Positions 55,307 through 64,000 of a stretch of DNA of 64,000 bases are shown here, one piece after another (the stretch's first letter is position 1; each line of letters starts with the position of its first letter). The stretch lies in assembly GCA_016124635.1 (NCBI GenBank), contig WGNJ01000011.1:124001-188000 (forward strand), given 5' to 3'. The notes beneath the pieces are model-generated. The model did no database searches and was not told where the DNA came from. It saw only the letters and a program-made list of their open reading frames with translations. The DNA is from Alphaproteobacteria bacterium. GTDB taxonomy: Bacteria > Pseudomonadota > Alphaproteobacteria > Micropepsales > Micropepsaceae. A program made the translations under genes and the position numbers.

Positions 55307-55633
55307 ATGATCATTTGCCTAAAGAACGAAGGTGACGGCTACGTGCGTGAGTTTCGCCTTGACGACGCCGGTAACCCGGATCGAGTCCCGGTTGAAACGC
55401 TGTTGAAACACCGCATCGAAGTCGACGGCAGGGAAGAAGTGCTGACGCAAGAACCGGCCCATCCCGCGGGCTCCATAACCCGCCTGGCGACCGGCCACTT
55501 TGCGGCAGCCGTTTCGGCCCAAGACGGGTTGGTCCAAATCGAGCAGCAATTCTCGAACGAAGTCAGCGCTCTTCAAGCGATCGCCGCCAAGTTCGGTACG
55601 CGGAAGAAGCGCTCGTCGAAGTCGGCCGCCTAG
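55307..55633 (+). CDS. Small hypothetical protein downstream of nrdJ
   Basis: 108 aa; I do not recognise a family. GGGAG lies 6 bp before the ATG. It is charged at both ends, with EEVLTQEPAHPAGSIT in the middle and a Lys-rich C-terminal end (KFGTRKKRSSKSAA). No signal peptide or membrane segment. It starts 97 bp after nrdJ on the same strand and could be co-transcribed. A GC-rich hairpin follows. Confidence 0.55.
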   Translation: MIICLKNEGDGYVREFRLDDAGNPDRVPVETLLKHRIEVDGREEVLTQEPAHPAGSITRLATGHFAAAVSAQDGLVQIEQQFSNEVSALQAIAAKFGTRKKRSSKSAA

Positions 55634-55655
55634 CAGACACAAAACCGAGACATTG

Positions 55656-55689
55656 GACACCTCCCCGCGCGCCCGCGCCGGGAGGTGTC
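55656..55689 (+). terminator. GC-rich hairpin after the small gene
   Basis: GACACCTCCC / GGGAGGTGTC form a perfect 10-bp stem with a 14-base GC-rich loop, 23 bp after the stop at 55633. No U-tract follows, so a Rho-independent terminator is not certain. Confidence 0.5.
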
Positions 55690-56060
55690 GTCGTCTGTCC
55701 CAACGCGACTTCAAGACCTGAGCGGACCATGTTCGACGGCTGTTGCCTCCTCAACACAATCGGAAGCACTCGATACCGAGCTTGACGGGGATCTGGCGCA
55801 AATGACGCGTCCGGTCATGAATCCCCTGCACTGTTCGGTCACACTGTCACGAAACGCGCCCCAAAAATTTGGTTTGGCAACGACGAGATTTTCGCGGTTG
55901 CGTGGCGCTCGTTCGCCGATGGCGCTATAGTCCTTTCGTTTATTGCCGCAGTTTCAATTTGGATGGCGTTCCAGCAACAGGCTCGCCCGATAAGAGCACT
56001 CCCCCCTTTACGCCCAGTGTCTGCGTCGCTTTCATTTCAACATTCGAAACGGCAGGCCGC
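55690..56060. other. Intergenic, no gene seen
   Basis: About 370 bp with only short open frames of no recognisable coding character. It should hold the promoter of the small gene at 56061. I see no RNA gene or repeat. Confidence 0.5.
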
Positions 56061-56273
56061 ATGTACACCGTGATCCTCGAAACGGACGGTTCGAACGAAG
56101 CGCGGGAATTCCCGGCGCTTGGCCCGGCGATGCACTTTGCGGCCGGCAAGCTCAAACGCAAAGACATCGGCAACGCCAAGATCCGCATCGAGAACGGCGA
56201 TCGCCAAATCGTCTTCCTGCACGAGCAGATTGCCGGCGCCGTCAGCCAGCTGAGTTCGTACGCCGACAGCTAG
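56061..56273 (+). CDS. Small hypothetical protein
   Basis: 70 aa starting MYTVILETDGSNEAREFPAL, with no transmembrane segment and no recognised domain. The frame is open much further up, but the ATG at 56061 is the start that best fits a compact globular protein. It ends 3 bp before the converging squalene/phytoene synthase-like gene. Function unknown. Confidence 0.5.
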   Translation: MYTVILETDGSNEAREFPALGPAMHFAAGKLKRKDIGNAKIRIENGDRQIVFLHEQIAGAVSQLSSYADS

Positions 56274-56276
56274 GGA

Positions 56277-57101
56277 TCAAATTCGCCACAGGAGAACCGC
56301 TAGCGCGATCCTGGCAACGCGCTCGCCCTGGCTTACCTCGATCGGCTGAAAGGCTCGCGAACGCCTGGCCAGTTTCAGGTACCGAGGAACGAGCGCCACC
56401 GGCGCCAGCGCGGTAATCGCCGATGTCGGAAATCGAGCCGCGCGGGCGGCGCGCAAATGGCTGCGGGCGCGTTCGGCCAGCCGCGCGACAATGCGTTCCA
56501 ACGCCGGCGTCGAACGACCAGCGAACACATCCTCGACGCTGAGGCCCTCGGCCTCAAGCCACGCGCGCGGCAAACGGCAGTGGCGAAGGGCCGCGTCCCG
56601 CCCCAATGCCCGTATGTAACCCGCATAGGCCGCCGCAATGGCGGCTTCACGCGCAGCCACATCGGCGCGGTCTCCAGCGCCGCAAATGTGTGCCGCAAGC
56701 TGCATCAGCGATCCCGCAGTTGCCGCCGCGTAGCCTTCGAGCACCGCCTCATCGCCAAACGGCGCCTCCTCGAAATCGAGGCTTCGAGCGTCGAGATATC
56801 GATCGAACAGCGAGCGCGGCAACGCGAAGGATGTCACGGTATCGGCCAACGCCGCTGCGATCGGTGTAGCGACCGGACGTTTGTCAAAGATCGCCCCGAT
56901 CTGCTCGCGCCACCAGCCAAGCCGAATGTGTCCGACAAGCGGCTCGTGTACGACCTCGCGGATGCGCGCGACATCATGATGAAAGGCGTAGAGCGCCGTT
57001 AGGCCGCGCCGCCGGTCCGGCGACGCGAATAGAGACGCGACGTAGCGATCAGGATCGCTATTGGCGACCTGCTCTTCGAGTGCCTGAAAGCTATCGCTCA
57101 T
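56277..57101 (-). CDS. Squalene/phytoene synthase-family protein (NDUFAF6-like)
   Basis: 274 aa from the ATG at 57101 (MSDSFQALEEQ). The family blocks are DRYVASLFASPDRRRGLTAL, YAFHHDVARIREVV and HIRLGWWREQI. The second aspartate-rich motif of true squalene synthases (DxxxD) is not clearly present, so it is probably the NDUFAF6-like complex I assembly branch rather than a terpene synthase. In many alphaproteobacteria this gene lies near secD-secF. Starts at 57128 and 57140 are possible. Confidence 0.75.
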   Translation of the reverse strand: MSDSFQALEEQVANSDPDRYVASLFASPDRRRGLTALYAFHHDVARIREVVHEPLVGHIRLGWWREQIGAIFDKRPVATPIAAALADTVTSFALPRSLFDRYLDARSLDFEEAPFGDEAVLEGYAAATAGSLMQLAAHICGAGDRADVAAREAAIAAAYAGYIRALGRDAALRHCRLPRAWLEAEGLSVEDVFAGRSTPALERIVARLAERARSHLRAARAARFPTSAITALAPVALVPRYLKLARRSRAFQPIEVSQGERVARIALAVLLWRI

Positions 57102-57164
57102 CTGAAAGCAATTGTGGCCCGGGTTCATCGCCCAGGCCACAGCGCTTTGACGCTTTTGGAGACT

Positions 57165-57797
57165 CTAGCCGAAGCCGTAGTGCGAGGCGCCGATCATGCA
57201 AAGTAGCATCGGCAGCGACAGCACGGTATTTGTCCGCGAAAACAGCATAGCCGTACGGCCGTGGCTCGCGCGCTGATCCTTGGTCAGATCCGGAAAGCGG
57301 TTCTCGATGTTCAGTGCTCGCTGCTGGTTGGGCCAGATCACGAACCACACATTGAACCACATCACGATACCGAGCCACATTCCGATGCCGATCAGCGTAT
57401 GCGAGGCGTCGGAGAAACCTTCCGCCGCGCCCAGCGTCAGCGCTGCGATGAGATAATCGTTCAAAAAGGCCAACCAAAGGCCGAAGAACAGCGTCGACAT
57501 CGCACCCCAGCGGAACCACCACAGGGCCTCCGGCGCAATAACCTTTGAGATCGCCGGCTTTTGATCGTCCGGGATCTTCGGCATCAAGGGGACCTGAACG
57601 AGGTTGAAGTAGTAGAGCAACCCGATCCAAACGATGCCCGAGAGCACGTGCATCCAGCGCACCGGATACCACCAGAACGGCGCCGACATCAGGTTGATCG
57701 TGCCGTGGAACAGAAACGCGCTTAGGACGTAGACGACGAAAGCCAGCACGAAGCCGGTGATGACGGCGTTGCGTAAATTGCTGAGCAGTCCGGCCAT
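57165..57797 (-). CDS. PuuD-like membrane protein (urate hydroxylase membrane domain family)
   Basis: 210 aa with about five membrane segments. It has WMHVLSGIVWIGLLYYFNLVQ and WFNVWFVIWPNQQRAL, which match the membrane domain of the PuuD family, in which some members are fused to a cytochrome c domain. This protein has no cytochrome part (no CxxCH). The ATG at 57797 has AGGGGAGGGG upstream. It lies between secD and the NDUFAF6-like gene, where secF would be expected. The function is unproven. Confidence 0.7.
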   Translation of the reverse strand: MAGLLSNLRNAVITGFVLAFVVYVLSAFLFHGTINLMSAPFWWYPVRWMHVLSGIVWIGLLYYFNLVQVPLMPKIPDDQKPAISKVIAPEALWWFRWGAMSTLFFGLWLAFLNDYLIAALTLGAAEGFSDASHTLIGIGMWLGIVMWFNVWFVIWPNQQRALNIENRFPDLTKDQRASHGRTAMLFSRTNTVLSLPMLLCMIGASHYGFG

Positions 57798-57901
57798 AGC
57801 GATGAGCCCCTCCCCTTGCCTTGCCGCACGACTCGCAGTGCGACTGCACAAGCTTAGCCGATATAGCCGTCGCAAGCGACAGCTGGCGGCGCCAAAACCC
57901 T

Positions 57902-57917
57902 AGTCCCGCCAGGGACT
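57902..57917 (-). terminator. Hairpin after secD
   Basis: AGTCCC / GGGACT with a 4-base loop, just after the secD stop on the minus strand, followed by AGGGTTTTGG. It may end the secD transcript, which would mean no secF follows in this operon. Confidence 0.5.
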
Positions 57918-57924
57918 TGGGGCT

Positions 57925-59556
57925 CTAAATAGGCAGTGCCGCGGGCCGGCGCCCGTGCAACCACCAGATCACTTGCAAGCGCGTGATGAAGATTGAGGTG
58001 AAGAACGACGAGATAATGCCGAGCGTCAACGCAACGGCGAAGCCGCCGACCGGCCCAGATCCGAGGCTGAGCAGAATGAGGCCTGCGAGCAAGTGCGTTG
58101 CATTGGCGTCGATGATCGTCGCCATAGCGCGGGCAAAGCCCGAGTCGATTGACGACATGATCGTTCGTCCGTTGCGCACCTCTTCCTTGATGCGTTCGTA
58201 GATCAAAACGTTTGCGTCGACCGCCATACCCATCGTCAGCACGAAGCCGGCCACACCGGGCAAGGTCAGAGTTGCTCTGAACAAGGTCATCGCCGCCAGC
58301 AGCAAGACCAAGTTCATGAGCAGAGCCACGTTCGCGAAGATACCGAACAGCCGGTATTGTAGCAGCATGAAGCCGACGACCAAGACAAGTCCGCCAAGCG
58401 CAGACATCCATCCATTGCGAATAGCGTCTAGACCGAGCTCGGCGCCCACGGTGCGCTGTTCGAGAATTTTGAGCGGCACCGGCAAGGCACCTGCATTCAG
58501 CAGGATGGCGAGATTGTTGGCTTCCTCGACCGTAAAGTTACCCTCGATCTGGCCTTGACCACCCAGGATGGGGGATCGAATGACCGGCGCCGTGATGACC
58601 TTCTCGTCGAGCACGGCGGCGAAACGGTGACCGACATTGTCCCGTGTGATGTCCGCAAACCGTCGCGCCCCTTGCGCATTGAACTTGAAGCTCACGACCG
58701 GTTGCTGCGTCTGCCCGTCGATCGTGCCCTGAGCCCTCTCGAGCATGTCGCCCGTGATGATGGCGCGTTCTTTGACGACGATTGGAAATTGCGACTTCTG
58801 TCCATTCGGTCCGGTGATTTCTTCGAAAAGAAGCTTATCGCCCGGTGGAATTCGCTTGGCGTTGATGTCGGCCTGGCTCACGCTCTCGTCGACCATGTGA
58901 AACGTGAGCTTCGCCTGCGTATTCACCTTGGCCTGAATTTCGGCTGTGTCGGTAATTCCCGGCACCTGAACCAGGATGCGCCGCTCGCCTTGGCGCGCAA
59001 ACGTCGCTTCGGTGGAACCGTTCGGATCCACGCGGCGCCGAACGACTTCGACCGATTGCTCCATGACACGGCGGCGAAGATCTTCGCGGCCCGCGCGAGA
59101 GAGCGTCAGCGTTATGACACCGCCGTCGCCGGTGACCACGTCGAACTCACCCGAGGAGTTGCCCAGGCCGAACGTCAGCCCGGCCGGCTGCACGAGCTTT
59201 CGAATAAGGGCGGCCGCGTCCGCGACTTTGTCCGGCTCCATGATCTGGACGCTCAAACCGTCCTTCGTCGATGTCACGGAGAGCTTGCTGTAGAGGATGT
59301 GGGCGCTGCGCAGACCCTTGCGCACATCGTCGAGCACCGAGTTCGTTCGGTCCTTCACGGCCGCATCGATATCGGCTTCGAGCAACAGATAGGCGCCGCC
59401 GCGCAAGTCCAGACCAAGCGGCACCGGCTGGTGCGGCAGCCACGTCGGTATCGAGTTGCGTACCGACTCCGGCAGCACGTTCGGCATCGCAATGAAGATG
59501 CCGAACAGGCAAATGCCGAGGATCAGATAAACCTGCCAGCGAGGCATATGCAGCAT
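57925..59556 (-). CDS. secD: Protein translocase subunit SecD
   Basis: 543 aa. It uses the proton-motive force to help protein export through SecYEG. An N-terminal membrane helix (about 8-25) is followed by the periplasmic P1 head, including LGLDLRGGAYLLLEAD, and six C-terminal helices with GMAVDANVLIYERIKEEVRNGR near 435-460, the hallmark of SecD. The start MLHMPRWQVYL at 59556 has GAGG upstream. It follows yajC by 29 bp. The normal partner secF is not downstream. Confidence 0.96.
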   Translation of the reverse strand: MLHMPRWQVYLILGICLFGIFIAMPNVLPESVRNSIPTWLPHQPVPLGLDLRGGAYLLLEADIDAAVKDRTNSVLDDVRKGLRSAHILYSKLSVTSTKDGLSVQIMEPDKVADAAALIRKLVQPAGLTFGLGNSSGEFDVVTGDGGVITLTLSRAGREDLRRRVMEQSVEVVRRRVDPNGSTEATFARQGERRILVQVPGITDTAEIQAKVNTQAKLTFHMVDESVSQADINAKRIPPGDKLLFEEITGPNGQKSQFPIVVKERAIITGDMLERAQGTIDGQTQQPVVSFKFNAQGARRFADITRDNVGHRFAAVLDEKVITAPVIRSPILGGQGQIEGNFTVEEANNLAILLNAGALPVPLKILEQRTVGAELGLDAIRNGWMSALGGLVLVVGFMLLQYRLFGIFANVALLMNLVLLLAAMTLFRATLTLPGVAGFVLTMGMAVDANVLIYERIKEEVRNGRTIMSSIDSGFARAMATIIDANATHLLAGLILLSLGSGPVGGFAVALTLGIISSFFTSIFITRLQVIWWLHGRRPAALPI

Positions 59557-59585
59557 GGGAAGAACCTCAGGCTAAGCGTCGGACG

Positions 59586-59963
59586 CTACTTGCTGTTGTC
59601 GTCACTCTTGGACTTGCCGTCGCTGGTTGCGGGCTCGCCTTTGACCCTCACGTCGGCGAGCGTCGCCTTGACGACACGCACGCGCACCCCCTCTGCAAGC
59701 TCGACCAGGACCTCATTGTCATCGACAACTTTGGTGACCTTTCCGACGAGTCCACCGGCCGTCACGACGGTGTCGCCGCGGCGCACGTTGGCCACCATCG
59801 TCGCCAGCTGCTTTGCCCGCTGCTGTTGAGGCCGGAGCACAATGAAATAGAAGATCACAAAAATCGCGATCCACATTGGCAACGTCGTGAGGAGGTCCCC
59901 ATAACCTCCGGCACCGCCCGCGGCAGGAGCCGCAGACTGCGCATAGGCGGCGGTGATGAACAT
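59586..59963 (-). CDS. yajC: Preprotein translocase subunit YajC
   Basis: 125 aa. One membrane helix near 29-45 (LPMWIAIFVIFYFIVLRPQQ), then the soluble segment RAKQLATMVANVRRGDTVVT and GGLVGKVTKVVDDNEVLVEL, which is the conserved YajC signature. The start is the ATG at 59963, with GAGG upstream; the frame is open to 60011 but that adds a basic leader. It is the first gene of the yajC-secD unit. YajC forms a complex with SecDF. Confidence 0.96.
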   Translation of the reverse strand: MFITAAYAQSAAPAAGGAGGYGDLLTTLPMWIAIFVIFYFIVLRPQQQRAKQLATMVANVRRGDTVVTAGGLVGKVTKVVDDNEVLVELAEGVRVRVVKATLADVRVKGEPATSDGKSKSDDNSK

Positions 59964-60103
59964 GCTTAAGAACCTCAAGTTCCTGCCAAGGCTGCGCAGA
60001 TCGGGGCGCAAAACGCGCGCGGACTATAGCGGCGGCGACCTGCATTGCAACACTTAGGGGTGGCCCCTGGCGCAGCCACAGCCTGTGCGATAGTCAGGGC
60101 GCT

Positions 60104-60967
60104 ATGACGCATACGGACAAAGAGACCGAGGTTTTGGCGCGCATCGCTGCCGCGCTCGAGCGCCTGGCCCCTTCGCGGCCGTCTGCGGCCGATTGGAGTT
60201 CTGCCGACGCCTTCGTCTGGTCCGCCCACGATCAGCGTCTTGAGCCTGTGGCCCAGATCGCGCGCATACCTCTGGCGTTGCTGAAAGGAATTGATCGGCA
60301 ACGCGACATTCTGCTCGAAAATACGCGACGGTTCGCAAACGGATTGCCGGCGAACAACGCATTGCTCTGGGGCGCGCGTGGTACCGGCAAAAGCGCGTTG
60401 GTCAAGGCAATCCATGCTGTGGCGCAGCCGAATAGCACCGCGCCGCTGAAACTTGTCGAGATCCATCGCGAGGATGTGGGGACCCTTGGCCATCTGCTCA
60501 AGCTGATCGCGGCGGCGCCGGTCCGAGTGATACTTTTTTGCGACGACTTATCGTTCGATGCGCAGGATTCCGCGTACCGGCCGCTAAAGACAGTGTTGGA
60601 AGGCGGCATCGCCGGCCGGCCACATAACGTCCTTTTCTACGCAACCTCGAACCGGCGCCACTTGATGCCGCGTGAGATGGTCGAGAACGAGCGCTCGACC
60701 GCCATCCATCCCGACGAAGCGATCGAAGAAAAGGTCTCGCTGTCGGACCGCTTCGGTCTATGGCTCGGTTTTCATCCCTGCAGCCAAACCGACTACCTAA
60801 CGATCGTTCGCGGCTATGTGGAACACTTCAAACTCAACATGCCGCCTGTCGAGGTTGAGCGCCGCGCCCTCGAGTGGGCGATGACACGCGGTAGCCGCTC
60901 CGGCCGCGTCGCCTGGCAGTTCATCGAAGATCTAAGCGGCGAACTTGGCCAAGAATTGGCGCCTTGA
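60104..60967 (+). CDS. DUF815-family ATP-binding protein
   Basis: 287 aa, AAA-type ATPase. Walker A is GARGTGKSALV (about 88-98) and Walker B is VILFCDDLSFD (about 142-152). The Arg-rich segment NRRHLMPREMVEN and SLSDRFGLWLGFHP follow. Function unknown. It is divergent from yajC and converges with nlpD, with 10 bp between stops. Confidence 0.88.
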   Translation: MTHTDKETEVLARIAAALERLAPSRPSAADWSSADAFVWSAHDQRLEPVAQIARIPLALLKGIDRQRDILLENTRRFANGLPANNALLWGARGTGKSALVKAIHAVAQPNSTAPLKLVEIHREDVGTLGHLLKLIAAAPVRVILFCDDLSFDAQDSAYRPLKTVLEGGIAGRPHNVLFYATSNRRHLMPREMVENERSTAIHPDEAIEEKVSLSDRFGLWLGFHPCSQTDYLTIVRGYVEHFKLNMPPVEVERRALEWAMTRGSRSGRVAWQFIEDLSGELGQELAP

Positions 60968-60977
60968 CGCGTGAGGA

Positions 60978-62252
60978 CTAAAGGCTCGCGTTGGCGCGCT
61001 CGAGATAGCGCGTCGGATTGACAGCGCGATCGCCTCGGCGAATTTCAAAATGCAGCTGCGGACGGTCGACATCGCCCGTCGAGCCGACGAGCGCGATCGT
61101 CTGACCTTGGCGCACGTTGTCACCCTTATTGACGAGCAACTTCTTATTGTGCGCGTAGGCCGTCACATAGCCGTTCGAATGACGAATGAGCAGCAGATTG
61201 CCATACCCAGCGAGCTCGTTACCCGCATAGACGACGATGCCGCCGTCTGCCGCCTTCACTGAGGAGCCCGGCTCCGCCGCAATATTGATACCGTCGTTGT
61301 GCACGCCGCCGGCGCGCCGACCGAACACTGAGATAATCTGACCGTGCACGGGCCAGACAAAGTGGTTCGACGCTCTGACGTGACTGCTCGGCGCAGCAGG
61401 CTTTGCGTGATGCCGAGCATCATAAGCTTCATCGGCGGGATCGACCGCGCCGACGCGCCGCTGCTGCGCTCGTCGGCGTGGCGAATCGAACGCTTCGTCG
61501 TCCGGATCGGCACTCGCGAGCTCGCGCTCCGGCACTGGAGGCTTTGGCCGCGGGTGGTAAGCCCCATCCGCCGGGTCCACGGCGCGCGCAGCCCGGGCGT
61601 TCGAAAACTCCGGCCCTCCCTCGCCCGTCGAAGCGGGCTTGTATCGAGGCAGGCCTGCTGTGTAGTAGCGCCCGCCGCCAAGCCTCGGGTCCTCGCCTGT
61701 AGATGGCGCCGGGGATGGCGTTGGCGGGGCAATATTTGAACGCGCGACAGGTGCCGGAATTCGTTCCACCCGCGCCATCTGATGCTCGCTGACGAACGGA
61801 ATGGTCAGCTGCTGCCCCGGATAGATTTCGTCCGGCGACGCCAGTCTGTTCACATCGATGATCGCGTTCGCCGAGACGTTGTAGCTCCGCGCAATCGAAC
61901 TCACGGTATCGCCGCTTTCGACAAGGTGCACCGAAGACGGCGGCAAGGTCAGCGCCTGACCTGCTCGCAAACGGTAGGGCGGCCGCAGATCGTTGGCCTC
62001 GATGATCGCCTGCTCGGAAACATGGAAACGGTCGGAGACGCTCTCGACCGTGTCACCACGCAACACTTGTACGATCATCACCGGCCGAGGGCCCGGGCGC
62101 GCGCTTACGACCGGCGGGCGCGCGTAGCGGCCGTCGTAGTCGTATGTAGCGCAACCGGATGCGGTACCGAGCAGCAATGCAGCTAATAGCGTCTGTGCTG
62201 TCTGCTCCAATAATCTCCGCTTCCCACGCCCATCTGGAGACTCATGCTCCAT
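60978..62252 (-). CDS. nlpD: NlpD-like lipoprotein with LysM repeats and a degenerate M23 domain
   Basis: 424 aa. Lipobox-like ASGC at Cys34, then two LysM domains (about 53-95 and 105-150), a long linker with low-complexity segments, and a C-terminal M23/LytM domain (about 310-420). The zinc ligands of active LytM enzymes (HxxxD and HxH) are mostly missing: NDGIN replaces HxGxD and QLH replaces HLH. It is therefore probably an activator of a cell-wall amidase, as E. coli NlpD is. The ATG at 62252 overlaps the pcm stop by one base. Confidence 0.9.
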   Translation of the reverse strand: MEHESPDGRGKRRLLEQTAQTLLAALLLGTASGCATYDYDGRYARPPVVSARPGPRPVMIVQVLRGDTVESVSDRFHVSEQAIIEANDLRPPYRLRAGQALTLPPSSVHLVESGDTVSSIARSYNVSANAIIDVNRLASPDEIYPGQQLTIPFVSEHQMARVERIPAPVARSNIAPPTPSPAPSTGEDPRLGGGRYYTAGLPRYKPASTGEGGPEFSNARAARAVDPADGAYHPRPKPPVPERELASADPDDEAFDSPRRRAQQRRVGAVDPADEAYDARHHAKPAAPSSHVRASNHFVWPVHGQIISVFGRRAGGVHNDGINIAAEPGSSVKAADGGIVVYAGNELAGYGNLLLIRHSNGYVTAYAHNKKLLVNKGDNVRQGQTIALVGSTGDVDRPQLHFEIRRGDRAVNPTRYLERANASL

Positions 62253-62893
62253 CACTCGCTTGCCACACCTTCAAGCAAGGGCACGAACCTGACGGGCAAA
62301 AGGTTCGTACTCTGAAAGCCTTGGCTCGTCCGCTTGACCCGGACGAGCACCTGCCCGTCGACACCGAGATCAATCGGAATAACCATGAGTCCCTTAACAG
62401 ACAGTTGATTTAACAAAGCTTGCGGCGGATTTTTGCTGACTGCGGCAGTTATGATGATGCGATCGAACGGCGCTTGTGAAGGCCAACCCAACGCACCGTC
62501 GCCGACCATGGTGTCGACGTTAGGAAGTCTTAATTCGCGGAAGCGCGCTTCCGCCAGGCGCATGAGGGAAGCGTAACGTTCAATCGTAAACACGCGCTTG
62601 GCGAGCTTCGACAGGATCGCGGTCTGATAACCCGATCCCGTGCCGATCTCCAGTACCCGATGCTTCGGCGACAGCTTCAGAGCCTCGGTCATGAAGGCGA
62701 CGATGTACGGCTGACTGATGGTCTGCCCCGCCTCGATCGGCAGCGCGCAGTTCTCGTAGGCGCGATCTTCAAAGATCTTCGGTACGAAAAGTTCACGCGG
62801 CGTCGTCTCGATCGCCGACAGGACGTCGGCGTCCGTCACGCCCTGCCGGCGCAGTTCCATGATCAATTGCAGCGCGTGAAAATTCGACGTCAC
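62252..62893 (-). CDS. pcm: Protein-L-isoaspartate O-methyltransferase
   Basis: 213 aa from GTG 62893 (VTSNFHALQLIMEL); the frame runs to TTG 62932, so the start is not certain. It methylates damaged isoaspartyl residues for repair. The SAM-binding motif VLEIGTGSGYQTAILSKLA and the active-site AYENCALPIEAGQTISQPY are intact. It follows surE in the usual surE-pcm-nlpD order, and its stop shares a base with the nlpD start. Confidence 0.93.
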   Translation of the reverse strand: MTSNFHALQLIMELRRQGVTDADVLSAIETTPRELFVPKIFEDRAYENCALPIEAGQTISQPYIVAFMTEALKLSPKHRVLEIGTGSGYQTAILSKLAKRVFTIERYASLMRLAEARFRELRLPNVDTMVGDGALGWPSQAPFDRIIITAAVSKNPPQALLNQLSVKGLMVIPIDLGVDGQVLVRVKRTSQGFQSTNLLPVRFVPLLEGVASE

Positions 62894-62938
62894 CTTACGA
62901 TCCTGCCATGCCGCCTGACACGCGGCTAGCAACGAAAC

Positions 62939-64000
<1,062 letters not shown>

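Overview
The window is GC-rich chromosomal DNA from an alphaproteobacterium. Three things point there: aroQ-accB-accC and aat-DUF2155-mlaD-NDUFA12 (the last an accessory complex I subunit typical of Alphaproteobacteria and mitochondria); serS-surE-pcm-nlpD next to yajC-secD; and a class II, B12-dependent ribonucleotide reductase of about 1,230 residues. I cannot name the genus. I saw no rRNA, tRNA, CRISPR array, transposase or phage gene.

Layout. 1-2010: end of aroQ, then accB-accC with overlapping starts and stops. 2011-12085: about 10 kb of accessory DNA (palindromic repeats, a GNAT enzyme, a TetR/hydrolase pair with a perfect palindromic operator, an oxidoreductase, a NrtS-like transporter, CoA and flavin enzymes, a LuxR/VOC/DUF4199 group, an amidohydrolase, a carbonic anhydrase) between accC and aat, genes I would expect to be close together. 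12086-16600: aat, DUF2155, mlaD, NDUFA12, a DUF1287 protein, and a globin abutting GSNO/formaldehyde dehydrogenase. 16996-18201: an AT-richer gene for an unknown membrane protein. 18473-22314: a FAD enzyme, a frameshifted TonB-domain gene and an enoyl-CoA hydratase.

22406-38770 is the most unusual region. It holds a 2,627-residue polyketide synthase (KS-AT-DH-ER-KR-ACP plus a C-terminal condensation-like domain), an MMPL/RND exporter, a LolA-like periplasmic protein, a Sfp-type phosphopantetheinyl transferase and an outer-membrane barrel, all on the minus strand and tightly packed. A flavin monooxygenase, an ICMT-like methyltransferase and a GNAT-like enzyme lie beside them. Read together, these suggest a reduced polyketide lipid that is made, moved across the inner membrane and delivered to the outer membrane. 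The condensation-like domain has HG where the family has its catalytic HH.

39165-64000: a tandem pair of M16 peptidases; murJ-enoyl-CoA hydratase-acyl-CoA dehydrogenase; threonine synthase; a YbjN-like protein with a clear terminator; nrdJ behind two NrdR-like boxes and a foldable leader; two small unknown proteins; a squalene/phytoene synthase-like protein (NDUFAF6 type); a PuuD-like membrane protein; secD-yajC without secF; a DUF815 ATPase; and serS-surE-pcm-nlpD on the minus strand.
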